Below, one piece after another: positions 16,159-23,874 of a DNA stretch of 45,850 nt. Origin of the DNA: Gammaproteobacteria bacterium. GTDB taxonomy: Bacteria > Pseudomonadota > Gammaproteobacteria > Steroidobacterales > Foliamicaceae. The position numbers and the translations under genes are program-made. The stretch covers positions 1-45,850 of the forward strand of contig JAPOWV010000053.1 of assembly GCA_026707445.1 (NCBI GenBank), written 5' to 3'. Position 1 is the stretch's first letter, and the number at the start of each line of letters is the position of its first letter. The notes beneath the pieces were generated by a model. That model did no database searches. It saw only the letters and a program-made list of their open reading frames with translations, and was not told where the DNA came from.

Positions 16159-17351
16159 TGACGCGCCTGTGGGACAAGGGCGGCAAGCTGGACGAAACGG
16201 TCCTGCGCTACACGGCCGGCGAGGACCACCTGCTGGATGCGCGCCTGGTCGAGTACGACGTGAAGGCCTCGATCGCGCACGCCGGCATGTTGCAGGCGGC
16301 CGGCTACCTTACGGACGACGACCACGCCGCGATCGTTGACGGTCTGGGCGAACTTGCCGCCGGTCACGCGGCTGGAGCCTGGTCCATTTCGCTCGAAGAA
16401 GAGGACGTGCATACGGCCCTTGAGCGGCGCCTTGTCGCGCGGGTCGGCGACGCCGGCGCGCGCGTGCATCTTGGACGTTCGCGCAACGACCAGGTGCTGG
16501 CGGCGCTGCGCCTGTATCTCAAGGACGCCGCTTCATCCGTACGGGAGGCTGCCGAAGCGGTGGCCGAAGCCCTGGAAGATCTCGTCGAGAGTCAGGGCGG
16601 GTTGCCGCTGCCCGGTTACACGCACATGCAGCAGGCCATGCCGAGCAGTGTGGCTCTGTGGGCGGGCGCCTTTGCTGCGGAGTTGCGCGACGACGCAGCC
16701 GGCCTTCAGGCCGCCGTGCGCCGACTGGACCGCAACCCGCTGGGCAGCGCCGCGGGCTTCGGCGCACCCGGGCTGAAGCTGGACCGTGAACGCACCCGCA
16801 AGGCCCTTGGTTTTGCCGAGGTGCATGAGCCGGTCACGGCCGTGCAACTGTCCCGCGGCAAGGCCGAAGCCGGGCTGGCGTTCGAATGCGCGCTGCTGGT
16901 CCAGGACCTGGGCCGGCTGGCCGGCGACCTCCTGTTGTTCTACACGCAGGAGTTTGCGCTCGTTGACCTGGCGTCCGAAGTGACCACCGGTTCGTCCATC
17001 ATGCCCCAGAAGCGCAATGCCGACGCACTGGAACTGGTGCGCGCGGCCGGCGCGACCGCGCGGGCTTCGCTGCTGGAAATCCTTGGCATCCCTGCCTCGC
17101 TTCCCTCCGGTTATCAGCGCGACCTGCAGCGGATCAAGGCGCCGCTTTTCCGCACGGTCGATCTTGCCGCCGAGAGTTGCCAGGTCGTTTGCCGTATAGT
17201 GCGCGCTTTGCGCTTCGACCCGGAACGCTGCGGGCAGCTGACGTCGGCGCGGGGACTGCGCGCCGCCGAGCGCGCCAATCGACTGGTGGTGAAGCAGGGG
17301 TTGAGTTTTCGCGAAGCGTACCGGCAGGTGGCTGAGCAGGAGAAAGAGTGA
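16158..17351 (+). CDS. argH: Argininosuccinate lyase
   Basis: ArgH splits argininosuccinate into arginine and fumarate. The 397-residue protein belongs to the fumarase/aspartase superfamily. It has HLGRSRNDQVLAALRLYLKD, PGYTHMQQAMPSSVALW and the catalytic signature loop TTGSSIMPQKRNADALELVRA (20 residues of it: GSSIMPQKRNADALELVR). It is shorter than the 455-470 residues of most ArgH proteins; the loss is at the C-terminus, where the usual end domain is abbreviated, as I recall for ArgH from acylornithine-type clusters. The gene overlaps argB by one base and the thioesterase gene by GTGA. Confidence 0.93.
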   Translation: MTRLWDKGGKLDETVLRYTAGEDHLLDARLVEYDVKASIAHAGMLQAAGYLTDDDHAAIVDGLGELAAGHAAGAWSISLEEEDVHTALERRLVARVGDAGARVHLGRSRNDQVLAALRLYLKDAASSVREAAEAVAEALEDLVESQGGLPLPGYTHMQQAMPSSVALWAGAFAAELRDDAAGLQAAVRRLDRNPLGSAAGFGAPGLKLDRERTRKALGFAEVHEPVTAVQLSRGKAEAGLAFECALLVQDLGRLAGDLLLFYTQEFALVDLASEVTTGSSIMPQKRNADALELVRAAGATARASLLEILGIPASLPSGYQRDLQRIKAPLFRTVDLAAESCQVVCRIVRALRFDPERCGQLTSARGLRAAERANRLVVKQGLSFREAYRQVAEQEKE

Positions 17352-17797
17352 GCGGCAGAATATGGCACCCCAGGGCGTTCGATAGTCCCGAGCAGCTCAA
17401 CGCCATGGAGGAGGACCGGATGCTGGGACATCTGGGCGTGCAGATCGTCGAGATCGGCGACGATTACCTGCGTGCCCGCATGCCCGTGGATTTCCGCACC
17501 CAGCAGCCGTTCGGGTTGCTGCATGGCGGCGCATCGGCGGTCCTGGCGGAATCGGTCGGAAGCTGGTCGTCCTACCTCACCACGCCTCCCGGCGAGTACC
17601 AGGTCCTTGGCCTGGAGATCAACGTCAGCCACCTGCGCCCGGCGAGATCGGGTTACGTGTACGGCACCGCCCGCCCGGTTCGGCTCGGCAGCGTGGTCCA
17701 TGTATGGGACATACGAATCACCGACGAAGCGGAAGTGCTGCTGAGCGTTGCCAGACTGGCGACTTCCGTTCGCCGGCTGAAGCAGAAGAACGCGTGA
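17348..17797 (+). CDS. Hotdog-fold thioesterase at the end of the arginine operon
   Basis: The 149-residue protein is a single hotdog domain of the PaaI/YdiI (MenI) group, which hydrolyses acyl-CoA thioesters. FGLLHGGASAVLAESVGSW contains the conserved HGG and the catalytic acidic residue (Glu in LAES); LEINVSHLRPARSG is the second typical block. The GTG start overlaps the argH stop by four bases, so it is translated with the arginine genes. The substrate is unknown. In an operon whose intermediates are N-acylated, a role in acyl-CoA balance can be imagined, but chance association is equally possible. Confidence 0.85.
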   Translation: MSGRIWHPRAFDSPEQLNAMEEDRMLGHLGVQIVEIGDDYLRARMPVDFRTQQPFGLLHGGASAVLAESVGSWSSYLTTPPGEYQVLGLEINVSHLRPARSGYVYGTARPVRLGSVVHVWDIRITDEAEVLLSVARLATSVRRLKQKNA

Positions 17798-17829
17798 TAA
17801 TCTTGCCCGCGCCGAAGAGGGAGAAATCC

Positions 17830-18171
17830 GTGAAGAAATTACTAGTTGTTGCTTGCGCGCTGGCGCTTGGCGCCTGCGCGGCCCAACAGTCCGCGTTGCA
17901 ATCCGCGGAGGCCGCGCCGGAAGCGCAGCAGGCGCAGGCATCGGAGGATTCGGCCGCCGCGCGCCGGGATAAGCGGCGCAAGAGTGATGAGCCTTACCTC
18001 ACCTCGCTGGAGCGCAGGGATACGACGGGCTCCCGCATCAATCGCGTCCGCCGCAGGGGCGAGCCGGAAGAGGACAACACCGCCGGCAAGCGCGTGGAAA
18101 CCATTAGCAAGGAACAGCTTGACGACATGGAGGAAAGGGGCCGTACACCGGTGCTCGGCGGCGAGGGGTAG
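17830..18171 (+). CDS. Small charged lipoprotein
   Basis: The 113-residue protein starts MKKLLVVACALALGACAAQ, a lipoprotein signal with lipobox LGAC, so Cys18 or so would be lipidated. The mature part is very hydrophilic and low in complexity: an Ala/Gln/Glu-rich stretch, then many Arg, Lys, Glu and Asp residues (RRDKRRKSDEPYL, RVRRRGEPEEDN) and a C-terminal KEQLDDMEERGRTPVLGG. I recognise no domain. The GTG start at 17830 has GAGGGAG at 17817-17823. It follows the thioesterase gene after 32 bases and is convergent with tatC. Function unknown. Confidence 0.75.
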   Translation: MKKLLVVACALALGACAAQQSALQSAEAAPEAQQAQASEDSAAARRDKRRKSDEPYLTSLERRDTTGSRINRVRRRGEPEEDNTAGKRVETISKEQLDDMEERGRTPVLGGEG

Positions 18172-18212
18172 CCGGCAATCGGACATCAATCCGCCGCCGG
18201 AACGGCGCGCAA

Positions 18213-18992
18213 TCAATCGGCCTCGGCCTCGGGTTCGGGTTTCTTGAGCATCAGGCGCGCCATCAGTATGCCGATCTCGTAGAGCAGGTACATCGGTATG
18301 GCCAGCAGGGTCTGGGAGATCATGTCGGGCGGAGTCACCAGCATGCCCAGCGTGAACGCCCCCAGGAGAATGTAGGGTCGTTTGCTGCCGAGTGATTGCG
18401 GGCTGACGATGCCCGCGCCCACCAGCATGAGGATAGCGATAGGCACCTCGAAGGCTAGCCCGAAAACAAAGAACAGCACGACCACGAAGTCCAGGTATTC
18501 GCCGATATCGGTCATCATGGCCACGCCTTCGGGCGTTGCGGCGGCAAAGAAACTGAACATGAGCGGGAAAACGACGAAGTAGGCGAAAGCCGCTCCGGCG
18601 TAGAACAGGAATATGCTGGAGAGCACCAGCGGCAGCGCCACCTTCTTTTCGCGCTTGTACAGACCCGGCGCCACGAAGGCCCAGGCCTGGTATATGACCA
18701 CCGGCATGGCGGTGAACAGCGCCACGAAAAAGGCCGTCTTGAAGGGAGTCAGGAACGGCGAGGCCGGCCGGATGGCGACCATCGTGAATCCTTCGGGAAG
18801 CTGGCTCATCAGCGGCGACGCCACCAGCGTGAAAACTTCCTGGGCAAAGGGCACCAGGCCAACGAAAACCACCAGTATGGCGCCGGCCGCCTTCATCAGG
18901 CGGGAGCGCAGTTCGATCAGGTGCGAAAGAAGGCTGGACTCCTCCAGTTCCTCCTTTTCTTCCTTGTCTTTCCGCTCGGACTCGCTATTCAC
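18213..18992 (-). CDS. tatC: Sec-independent translocase subunit TatC
   Basis: TatC is the multispanning receptor of the twin-arginine system and binds folded precursors by their RR signal. The 259-residue protein contains SLLSHLIELRSRLMKA at the start of helix one and six membrane segments, with VAPGLYKREKK and a final LMARLMLKKPE tail. The GTG at 18992 is chosen as start: it overlaps the tatB stop (GTGAATAG) and precedes a highly charged KDKEEKEELEE stretch. The much longer open frame upstream reads tatB in a wrong frame. The twin-arginine amidohydrolase at 28573 is a likely client. Confidence 0.95.
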   Translation of the reverse strand: MNSESERKDKEEKEELEESSLLSHLIELRSRLMKAAGAILVVFVGLVPFAQEVFTLVASPLMSQLPEGFTMVAIRPASPFLTPFKTAFFVALFTAMPVVIYQAWAFVAPGLYKREKKVALPLVLSSIFLFYAGAAFAYFVVFPLMFSFFAAATPEGVAMMTDIGEYLDFVVVLFFVFGLAFEVPIAILMLVGAGIVSPQSLGSKRPYILLGAFTLGMLVTPPDMISQTLLAIPMYLLYEIGILMARLMLKKPEPEAEAD

Positions 18993-19359
18993 CGGACTGA
19001 CTTTGTTCGGTGTCTTCCTTGCCGGACTCTTGCGCGGTTTCGGCTTCCTTTTCCTTGTCCTTGCCGGATTCCTGCGCGGTTTCGGCTTCCTTTTCCTTCT
19101 GCTCGCCGCCCTTTTCCTTTTGCGCTGTTTTCGGCTTCGCGCCGGCCGACGCCCCGGCGGTCCCACGAGCCGAGAACGGCCTCGGATCGTCCAGATCCAC
19201 TTCCTGGCGCAACTGGTACATCAGCGTCCGCGACATGCGCCTCGCCTGCCCGACCCAGCGCCCGAGCTGTGCGGCGACTTTCGGCAGGCGCTGCGGCCCC
19301 AGGACGATCAGGCCCAGGCCCGCCAGCAGCACGAGTTCCGTAAAGCCGATATCAAACAT
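18985..19359 (-). CDS. tatB: Twin-arginine translocase subunit TatB
   Basis: TatB cooperates with TatC in signal recognition. The 124-residue protein has the membrane helix FDIGFTELVLLAGLGLIVLGP with the conserved Glu8 and GP hinge, then an amphipathic helix (PKVAAQLGRWVGQARRM). The C-terminal 55 residues are a low-complexity Lys/Glu-rich tail with a 14-residue unit (KEKEAETAQESGKD and similar) in tandem. The tail is expected to be disordered and is variable in this family. It is 65 bases downstream of tatA and overlaps tatC by eight bases. Confidence 0.92.
   Translation of the reverse strand: MFDIGFTELVLLAGLGLIVLGPQRLPKVAAQLGRWVGQARRMSRTLMYQLRQEVDLDDPRPFSARGTAGASAGAKPKTAQKEKGGEQKEKEAETAQESGKDKEKEAETAQESGKEDTEQSQSGE
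19019..19102. repeat. 42-bp tandem duplication inside tatB
   Basis: Two consecutive 42-base units (19019-19060 and 19061-19102) differ at only a few positions and preserve the reading frame, encoding the repeated charged segment of the TatB tail. A similar but smaller 15-base tandem repeat lies in tatA at 19503-19532 (ADPDK twice). Both look like recent slippage in the disordered tails. Confidence 0.85.
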
Positions 19360-19424
19360 GGTTCACGTCGTTCGACCGGCGCGGCCGGTCGAGGCGGAGC
19401 AACGGGTGCGATAACCGGGCTGAA

Positions 19425-19667
19425 TCAGGCCTTGGGCGCGTCCTTCTCCTTGCTCTTCGCGCCGGTGTCGGTCTCGCTGAACTCCGCGTCGGTGCGGGCC
19501 AGCTTGTCCGGATCGGCCTTGTCCGGATCGGCAACGGCCTTGCGGAATCCCTTGATGGCCGAGCCCAGGTCACTGCCGAGGTTCCGGATCCGCGAGGTGC
19601 CGAATATCACCAAGGCGAGCAGCAGCACTACCAGTAGCTGCCAGCCGCTGATTCCGCCAAATCCCAT
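19425..19667 (-). CDS. tatA: Twin-arginine translocase subunit TatA
   Basis: TatA oligomerises to form the protein-conducting element of the Tat system. The 80-residue protein has the short N-terminal membrane helix (GISGWQLLVVLLLALVIFG), the FG hinge followed by TSRIRNLGSDLGSAIKGFRKA amphipathic helix (shown here in part), and an acidic tail with ADPDKADPDK. Length is typical. The start has AGAGGACG upstream. A TATGAT hexamer read on the minus strand at 19755-19760 could be the -10 of its promoter, but no good -35 is visible. Confidence 0.93.
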   Translation of the reverse strand: MGFGGISGWQLLVVLLLALVIFGTSRIRNLGSDLGSAIKGFRKAVADPDKADPDKLARTDAEFSETDTGAKSKEKDAPKA

Positions 19668-19764
19668 TATTTCGTCCTCTTAGCGCTCCTGGAGTCTCCG
19701 CCGGGTCCATTTATCCATGCACCACTGGCCTGAGATGCCCTGCGGTAGCCCCTAATCATACCCT

Positions 19765-20214
19765 CTACGGCCCCGGATGGGCTTGCAGAAGAATGGTGAC
19801 CGGCCCCTGGTTGACCAGTTCCACGTCCATGTCGGCGCCATAGACGCCCGTTGCCACGCGCACGCCCAGCGCTTTCGATTCGGCCACCAGCCGGTCGAAC
19901 AGCCGCCGTCCCACGTCGGGCGGCGCCGCCTTCGAAAACCCCGGCCGGGTGCCCTTGCGCGTGTCGGCCGCGAGCGTGAACTGCGATACCAGCAACAGTT
20001 CGCCGCCCACGTCCTTCAGGCTCAGGTTCATCCGGCCGCCGGCGTCCGGAAATACGCGATAGCCCACGATGCGCTCCGCCAACCGCCTGGCCTGCGCATC
20101 GCCGTCGCCCCGTTCCACGGCGGCCAGCACCAGCAGGCCGCGGCCGATTTCACCGGATGTCTCGCCATTCACGCTAACTCGCGCGCGGCTGACGCGTTGC
20201 AGCAGCCCGATCAT
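19765..20214 (-). CDS. dtd: D-aminoacyl-tRNA deacylase
   Basis: Dtd hydrolyses D-aminoacyl-tRNA and glycyl-tRNAAla, a proofreading function. The 149-residue protein has both signature motifs: SQFTLAADTRKGTRPGF, with the catalytic Ser-Gln-Xaa-Thr block, and the NQGPVT cross-subunit Gly-Pro motif near the C-terminus. Length is normal. It lies upstream of tatA on the same strand with a 97-base gap and diverges from the OPT transporter gene, 53 bases away. Confidence 0.95.
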   Translation of the reverse strand: MIGLLQRVSRARVSVNGETSGEIGRGLLVLAAVERGDGDAQARRLAERIVGYRVFPDAGGRMNLSLKDVGGELLLVSQFTLAADTRKGTRPGFSKAAPPDVGRRLFDRLVAESKALGVRVATGVYGADMDVELVNQGPVTILLQAHPGP

Positions 20215-20267
20215 CTGTTCCCTTTTCCCGCCGGTATAGTATTCGCGCCATTCATACGGGGAATCTC

Positions 20268-22154
20268 ATGCCGCAATTGACGGTCAAGGCGATAGTAACC
20301 GGTGTGCTGCTGTCGATCATTCTTTCCTGGGCCAACGCTTATATCGGACTTTTCGCGGGACTTACGGTCTCGGCATCGATTCCCGCCGCGGTGCTGTCCA
20401 TGGCCGTTCTGAGCCTGTTCAAGCGCAGCAACATACTTGAGCACAACATCGTGCAGACCGCCGCCTCCGCGGGCGAGTCGCTGGCGGCCGGAGTGATCTT
20501 CACGCTGCCGGCGTTGCTGATACTCAACTACTGGGACGTGTTCGACTATTGGTGGGTAAGCGTGATCGCCGGTGTCGGGGGCCTGCTGGGCGTGATGTAC
20601 ACCATTCCGCTGCGTCATTCGCTGATCGTTTCCGAGAACCTGGCCTTCCCGGAAGGCCAGGCAACGGCGCAGGTGCTCAAGGCGGGGCAGGAGCGCGGCG
20701 GAGAGGTGCGCTTCCTGGCGCTCGGCGCCGGCCTGGGCGCGCTGCTCAAGCTGTCCGAGACCGGATTGAAGCTCTGGGACGGAATCGCCCAGGCGGCTGC
20801 GCGCGTTGGCGACAGCATCGCCTACGCGGGATCGAACCTGTCGCCGGCCCTGGTCGGCGTCGGCTACATCGTGGGAATCAATATCGCCAGCCTGGTCCTG
20901 CTAGGTGGCCTGTTCTCGTGGAACGTCGCCCTGCCCGTGTTCGGCGCCTTCTACCTGGAAAACAACCCCGAATTCGCTGCAGCCGTTGCCGGCATGTCCG
21001 CCGCGGATGCGGCCTTCGCGATCTGGAGCACGCAGATTCGCTACATTGGCGTGGGCGCAATGATCACGGGCGGCCTCTGGGCGATTGTTTCGCTGCGCGG
21101 CTCGCTGGTTGAAGCCTTCCGACGGGGCTTCGGCAAGTCCGCCGCGGCCACCACCGTGGCCGAGACCGATCGCGACACGCCGATGCGCATCGTGCTGAGC
21201 GGCGTCGCTGTCATGGCGGTATTCATGTGGTTCATCTACTACAACGTGGTGGGCAGCGCCGGCATTTCGCTGGCCATGACCCTGCTGATGGCGACGACCG
21301 GCTTCCTGTTCTCGGCGGTCGCCGCCTACATGGCCGGACTGGTCGGGTCCTCGAACAATCCCGTATCGGGAGTCACCATCGCCACCATCCTTTTTTCCTC
21401 GCTGCTGATGCTGTGGCTGGTCGGAAGGGAAGACGCCAACGCGCCCGCTGCGGTGATCATGATCGGTGCCGTGGTGTGCTGTGCCGCGGCCATCGGCGGA
21501 GACAACATGCAGGACCTGAAGGCCGGGCGGATCGTCGGTTCCACGCCGTACAAGCAACAGGTCATGCAGGTAGTGGGCGTCGTATCGGCCACCTTCCTGC
21601 TGGCGCCGATACTGAACGTCCTGCTCACCGCCTACGGCATCGGCCCGGCGACCAGCGAGCAGCCCGACTCCCTGCAGGCGCCCCAGGCCACGCTGATGGC
21701 ATCCGTGGCTGCCGGGGTGCTCGGCGACGCCGAACTTCCCTGGAACATGATCGCAACGGGCGCCGCCGTGGGCGTGCTGATCATCGTCTGCGACGAAGTG
21801 CTGAAGGCGCGCAAGGCGGGCTTCCGCATGCCGGTGCTTGCGGTCGCGGTGGGAATCTACCTGCCGGTCGAGCTGGCGGTTCCCATCTTCCTGGGCGGTT
21901 TGCTGTCCTACCTTGCCAAACGCGCGCGAGGCGGGGAGGCCGCCCGTTCCGGTTCGCTGCTCGCCGCGGGCCTGATCACGGGCGAGGCGCTGCTCGGCAT
22001 TTTCATCGCCATCGTGATCGTCGCGACCGGCGACAAGGCGCCGCTGGCGCTGCCGTTCTCGGCCGGATCCTGGCTCGGCATGCTGGCGCTTGCGGCGGTG
22101 GCGGTGCTGCTGTATCGTGCCGGCGCCCGCGGGAACGCGGCCGGCTCAAGCTGA
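20268..22154 (+). CDS. OPT-family oligopeptide transporter
   Basis: The 628-residue membrane protein matches the bacterial oligopeptide transporter (OPT) family: proton-driven uptake of small peptides or metal-chelator complexes. It begins with the typical VTGVLLSIILSWANAYIGLFAG helix (partial) and has NLAFPEGQATAQVLKAG, GVGYIVGINIASLVLLGG, SSNNPVSGVTIAT and GGDNMQDLKAGRIVGSTPYKQQ, the last being a family hallmark. About fourteen or more hydrophobic segments are visible. A GGGGAAT ribosome site at 20258-20264 supports the start, and TATAGT at 20235-20240 is a possible -10. Substrate is not determinable. Confidence 0.9.
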   Translation: MPQLTVKAIVTGVLLSIILSWANAYIGLFAGLTVSASIPAAVLSMAVLSLFKRSNILEHNIVQTAASAGESLAAGVIFTLPALLILNYWDVFDYWWVSVIAGVGGLLGVMYTIPLRHSLIVSENLAFPEGQATAQVLKAGQERGGEVRFLALGAGLGALLKLSETGLKLWDGIAQAAARVGDSIAYAGSNLSPALVGVGYIVGINIASLVLLGGLFSWNVALPVFGAFYLENNPEFAAAVAGMSAADAAFAIWSTQIRYIGVGAMITGGLWAIVSLRGSLVEAFRRGFGKSAAATTVAETDRDTPMRIVLSGVAVMAVFMWFIYYNVVGSAGISLAMTLLMATTGFLFSAVAAYMAGLVGSSNNPVSGVTIATILFSSLLMLWLVGREDANAPAAVIMIGAVVCCAAAIGGDNMQDLKAGRIVGSTPYKQQVMQVVGVVSATFLLAPILNVLLTAYGIGPATSEQPDSLQAPQATLMASVAAGVLGDAELPWNMIATGAAVGVLIIVCDEVLKARKAGFRMPVLAVAVGIYLPVELAVPIFLGGLLSYLAKRARGGEAARSGSLLAAGLITGEALLGIFIAIVIVATGDKAPLALPFSAGSWLGMLALAAVAVLLYRAGARGNAAGSS

Positions 22155-22186
22155 CGATTTACCTATTTCCGATCTGGAGGAGACCC

Positions 22187-22486
22187 ATGTCCCATTACCT
22201 GGTTGCGGTGTGCCACATCACCAACTTCAACGACAACATGAAGAAATACGCTCAACTCTCCGCCGAGCTCGTGGCGAAGAACGGCGGCGAATACGTCATC
22301 CGTGGCCCGTCGGAAGAAGACGTCGAGGGCGACAAGCTGACCGGCTGCTACCTGATCGTCAGCCGCTTCCCCACCCGCGAACAACTCGATGCCTTCTGGA
22401 AGGGTGACGAGTACCGCAACAACGTGCGCCCCCTTCGCGCCGGCACCGGAAAGTACGACATCGCGATCTACCCGGCCGCCCCCTGA
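22187..22486 (+). CDS. DUF1330-type small protein
   Basis: The 99-residue protein starts MSHYLVAVCHITNF and contains KNGGEYVIRGPSEEDVEGD, YLIVSRFPTREQLDAFWKGDEY and a final VRPLRAGTGKYD. This order and spacing match the DUF1330 (dimeric ferredoxin-like barrel) family, whose function is unknown. A strong ribosome site (TGGAGGAGA) ends six bases before the ATG at 22187. It follows the OPT gene by 32 bases and is probably co-transcribed. The longer frame reaching upstream reads the OPT gene out of frame and was rejected. Confidence 0.8.
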   Translation: MSHYLVAVCHITNFNDNMKKYAQLSAELVAKNGGEYVIRGPSEEDVEGDKLTGCYLIVSRFPTREQLDAFWKGDEYRNNVRPLRAGTGKYDIAIYPAAP

Positions 22487-22552
22487 GGCGACAGGCCCCC
22501 GGGGCGCCCCCGCCGGCATGGACGCCGATCGAGCGCCTGGCCCGGCGGTCGC

Positions 22553-23182
22553 TCAGTCGATCGTCATGTAGCGTTCCAGCCGGGCGACTTCGGCGTCGTC
22601 CACGTACTTGCCGATTTCGCGGCGGAACTGTTCCATGTTTCGGTACGGCCGGTACTCCAGGAATTCGTGCACCATGCGGCTGCCCACGCCGGGAATGCCC
22701 GCAAAATCGGCTTCGCTCGCGGAATTCAGGTCCAGCGGCACGAAGACGTACTGTTCCAGCCGGGCGACTTCGGCGTCGTCCACGTACTTGCCGATTTCGC
22801 GGCGGAACTGTTCAAGCGAACGATACGGCCGGTACTCCTCGAACTCGTGCGCCATGCGCCTGCCCACGCCGGGGATCAGGAGAATCTCTTGTTCCGACGC
22901 CGAATTCAGATTGATGGGAACAAACAGTTGCCCATAGACCTCCGCTAGCTCACTCTCGTTCAACGATCCGCTCAACAGACCGTCCAGTTCCGCCGCACCG
23001 GAAAAGGGCCGGCTTGCGAAGATGTTCCCGACCAGCTCCGGGTCAAGATGGGTGATGCCTTCGAGCTGATCTTCGCCCGCCACGTTGGGGTTGAGTATGC
23101 TTTCGTTATTGCCGACTTGCGCCTGCGCCGCACTCCACAAAAGCGCGGTCGCCACGCAGAGGGCTGCCGTTGACCGATTCAT
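22553..23182 (-). CDS. Exported protein with two ComEA-like helix-hairpin-helix repeats
   Basis: The 209-residue protein has a signal peptide (MNRSTAALCVATALLWSAAQAQ) and an Asn/Asp-rich N-terminal half. Two repeats of about 60 residues follow: LNSASEQEILLIPGVGRRMAHEFEEY and LNSASEADFAGIPGVGSRMVHEF (each shown in part), ending in FRREIGKYVDDAEVARLE. LNSAS...IPGVG is the helix-hairpin-helix form found in ComEA, a periplasmic DNA-binding protein in natural transformation. A DNA-binding or structural role in the envelope is inferred. The start at 23182 is chosen for its GGGAGAG site and signal peptide; 45 bases of open frame upstream are probably not translated. Confidence 0.82.
   Translation of the reverse strand: MNRSTAALCVATALLWSAAQAQVGNNESILNPNVAGEDQLEGITHLDPELVGNIFASRPFSGAAELDGLLSGSLNESELAEVYGQLFVPINLNSASEQEILLIPGVGRRMAHEFEEYRPYRSLEQFRREIGKYVDDAEVARLEQYVFVPLDLNSASEADFAGIPGVGSRMVHEFLEYRPYRNMEQFRREIGKYVDDAEVARLERYMTID
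22573..22813. repeat. Internal 180-bp duplication in the helix-hairpin-helix gene
   Basis: A 61-base stretch at 22573-22633 recurs without change at 22753-22813, exactly 180 bases (60 codons) away. The flanking parts of the unit are diverged. The duplication created the second helix-hairpin-helix domain; the identical block encodes the FRREIGKYVDDAEVARLE end, where third codon positions are also unchanged. Confidence 0.9.
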
Positions 23183-23283
23183 TCGTGCTCTCCCGAAAAT
23201 TGCCGCCATACTAGAGCCGTGTCTCAAAAGGGGTCAAGATTCTGCCGAACAACCGGCGGGAACGCCGGAACCGGACTTCGCTT

Positions 23284-23874
23284 TTGCTCCGCCGACTGAT
23301 CGATTCGCCCTACCCGCTCTGGTTGCTGCTCGCGCTGCCGGGCGCGGTCATTATCGGGCGTTACGCAACGGGCGCCACGTTCTATGGGGAGGTGGTGCTG
23401 GCGACCGGAGACCTCTCGGCGAAATTGCTTATTGCCGCCATGGCGGTTACGCCGCTGACGCTGATGTTTCCGGGACGTCCATGGGTCAGGTGGTTGCTGA
23501 GACGGCGGCGCTATCTCGGCGTGGCCGCGTTCGGCTACGCGGCGTTGCATACGGTCGTGTACCTGTTTCGAAAGGGCACGTTCGCACTCATACTGGCAGA
23601 AGGCGTCGAACCCGGACTGCTCGCCGGCTGGATCGCGCTGGCCATTTTCGTGCCGTTGGCGATCACCAGCAACGACGCTGCCGTCCGGCGCCTGCGACGG
23701 CTCTGGAAGCGCCTGCACCGATGGGTGTACGCGGCGGCCGTCCTGACATTCGCACACTGGGTCATCGAGGCCTACGATCCGGTGCCCGGCCTCATTCACC
23801 TGGCCGTGCTGGCGGCGCTGGAAGGATTCAGGCTGTGGAAGACGAATCGTGGCGGGAGGCGCCGGTCGACATGA
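23284..23874 (+). CDS. msrQ: MsrQ-like heme membrane protein (ferric reductase-like)
   Basis: The 196-residue protein has five to six membrane segments and resembles MsrQ (YedZ), the heme-containing partner that feeds electrons to the periplasmic methionine sulfoxide reductase MsrP. Candidate heme-ligand histidines occur in ALHTVVYLF, RLHRWVY and AHWVIE. RRYLGVAAFGYAALH and LAITSNDAAVRRL align with the Escherichia coli protein. No msrP gene is beside it. The only reasonable start is TTG at 23284: an in-frame TAG lies at 23212 and no ATG or GTG intervenes. Its 3' end overlaps the convergent thioesterase gene by 47 bases. Confidence 0.78.
   Translation: MLRRLIDSPYPLWLLLALPGAVIIGRYATGATFYGEVVLATGDLSAKLLIAAMAVTPLTLMFPGRPWVRWLLRRRRYLGVAAFGYAALHTVVYLFRKGTFALILAEGVEPGLLAGWIALAIFVPLAITSNDAAVRRLRRLWKRLHRWVYAAAVLTFAHWVIEAYDPVPGLIHLAVLAALEGFRLWKTNRGGRRRST

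Noticed and set aside
17704..17829. An N-terminal extension of the small lipoprotein
   Set aside because: It overlaps the thioesterase gene out of frame, and GTG 17830 gives a proper lipoprotein signal with a ribosome site.
18213..19166. A longer tatC starting near 19166
   Set aside because: The added N-terminus is an Arg/Lys/Pro-rich misreading of tatB; GTG 18992 overlaps the tatB stop and gives a normal TatC.
22573..22813. A CRISPR or mobile repeat
   Set aside because: There are only two copies, in frame, inside a coding sequence, and they encode a duplicated domain.
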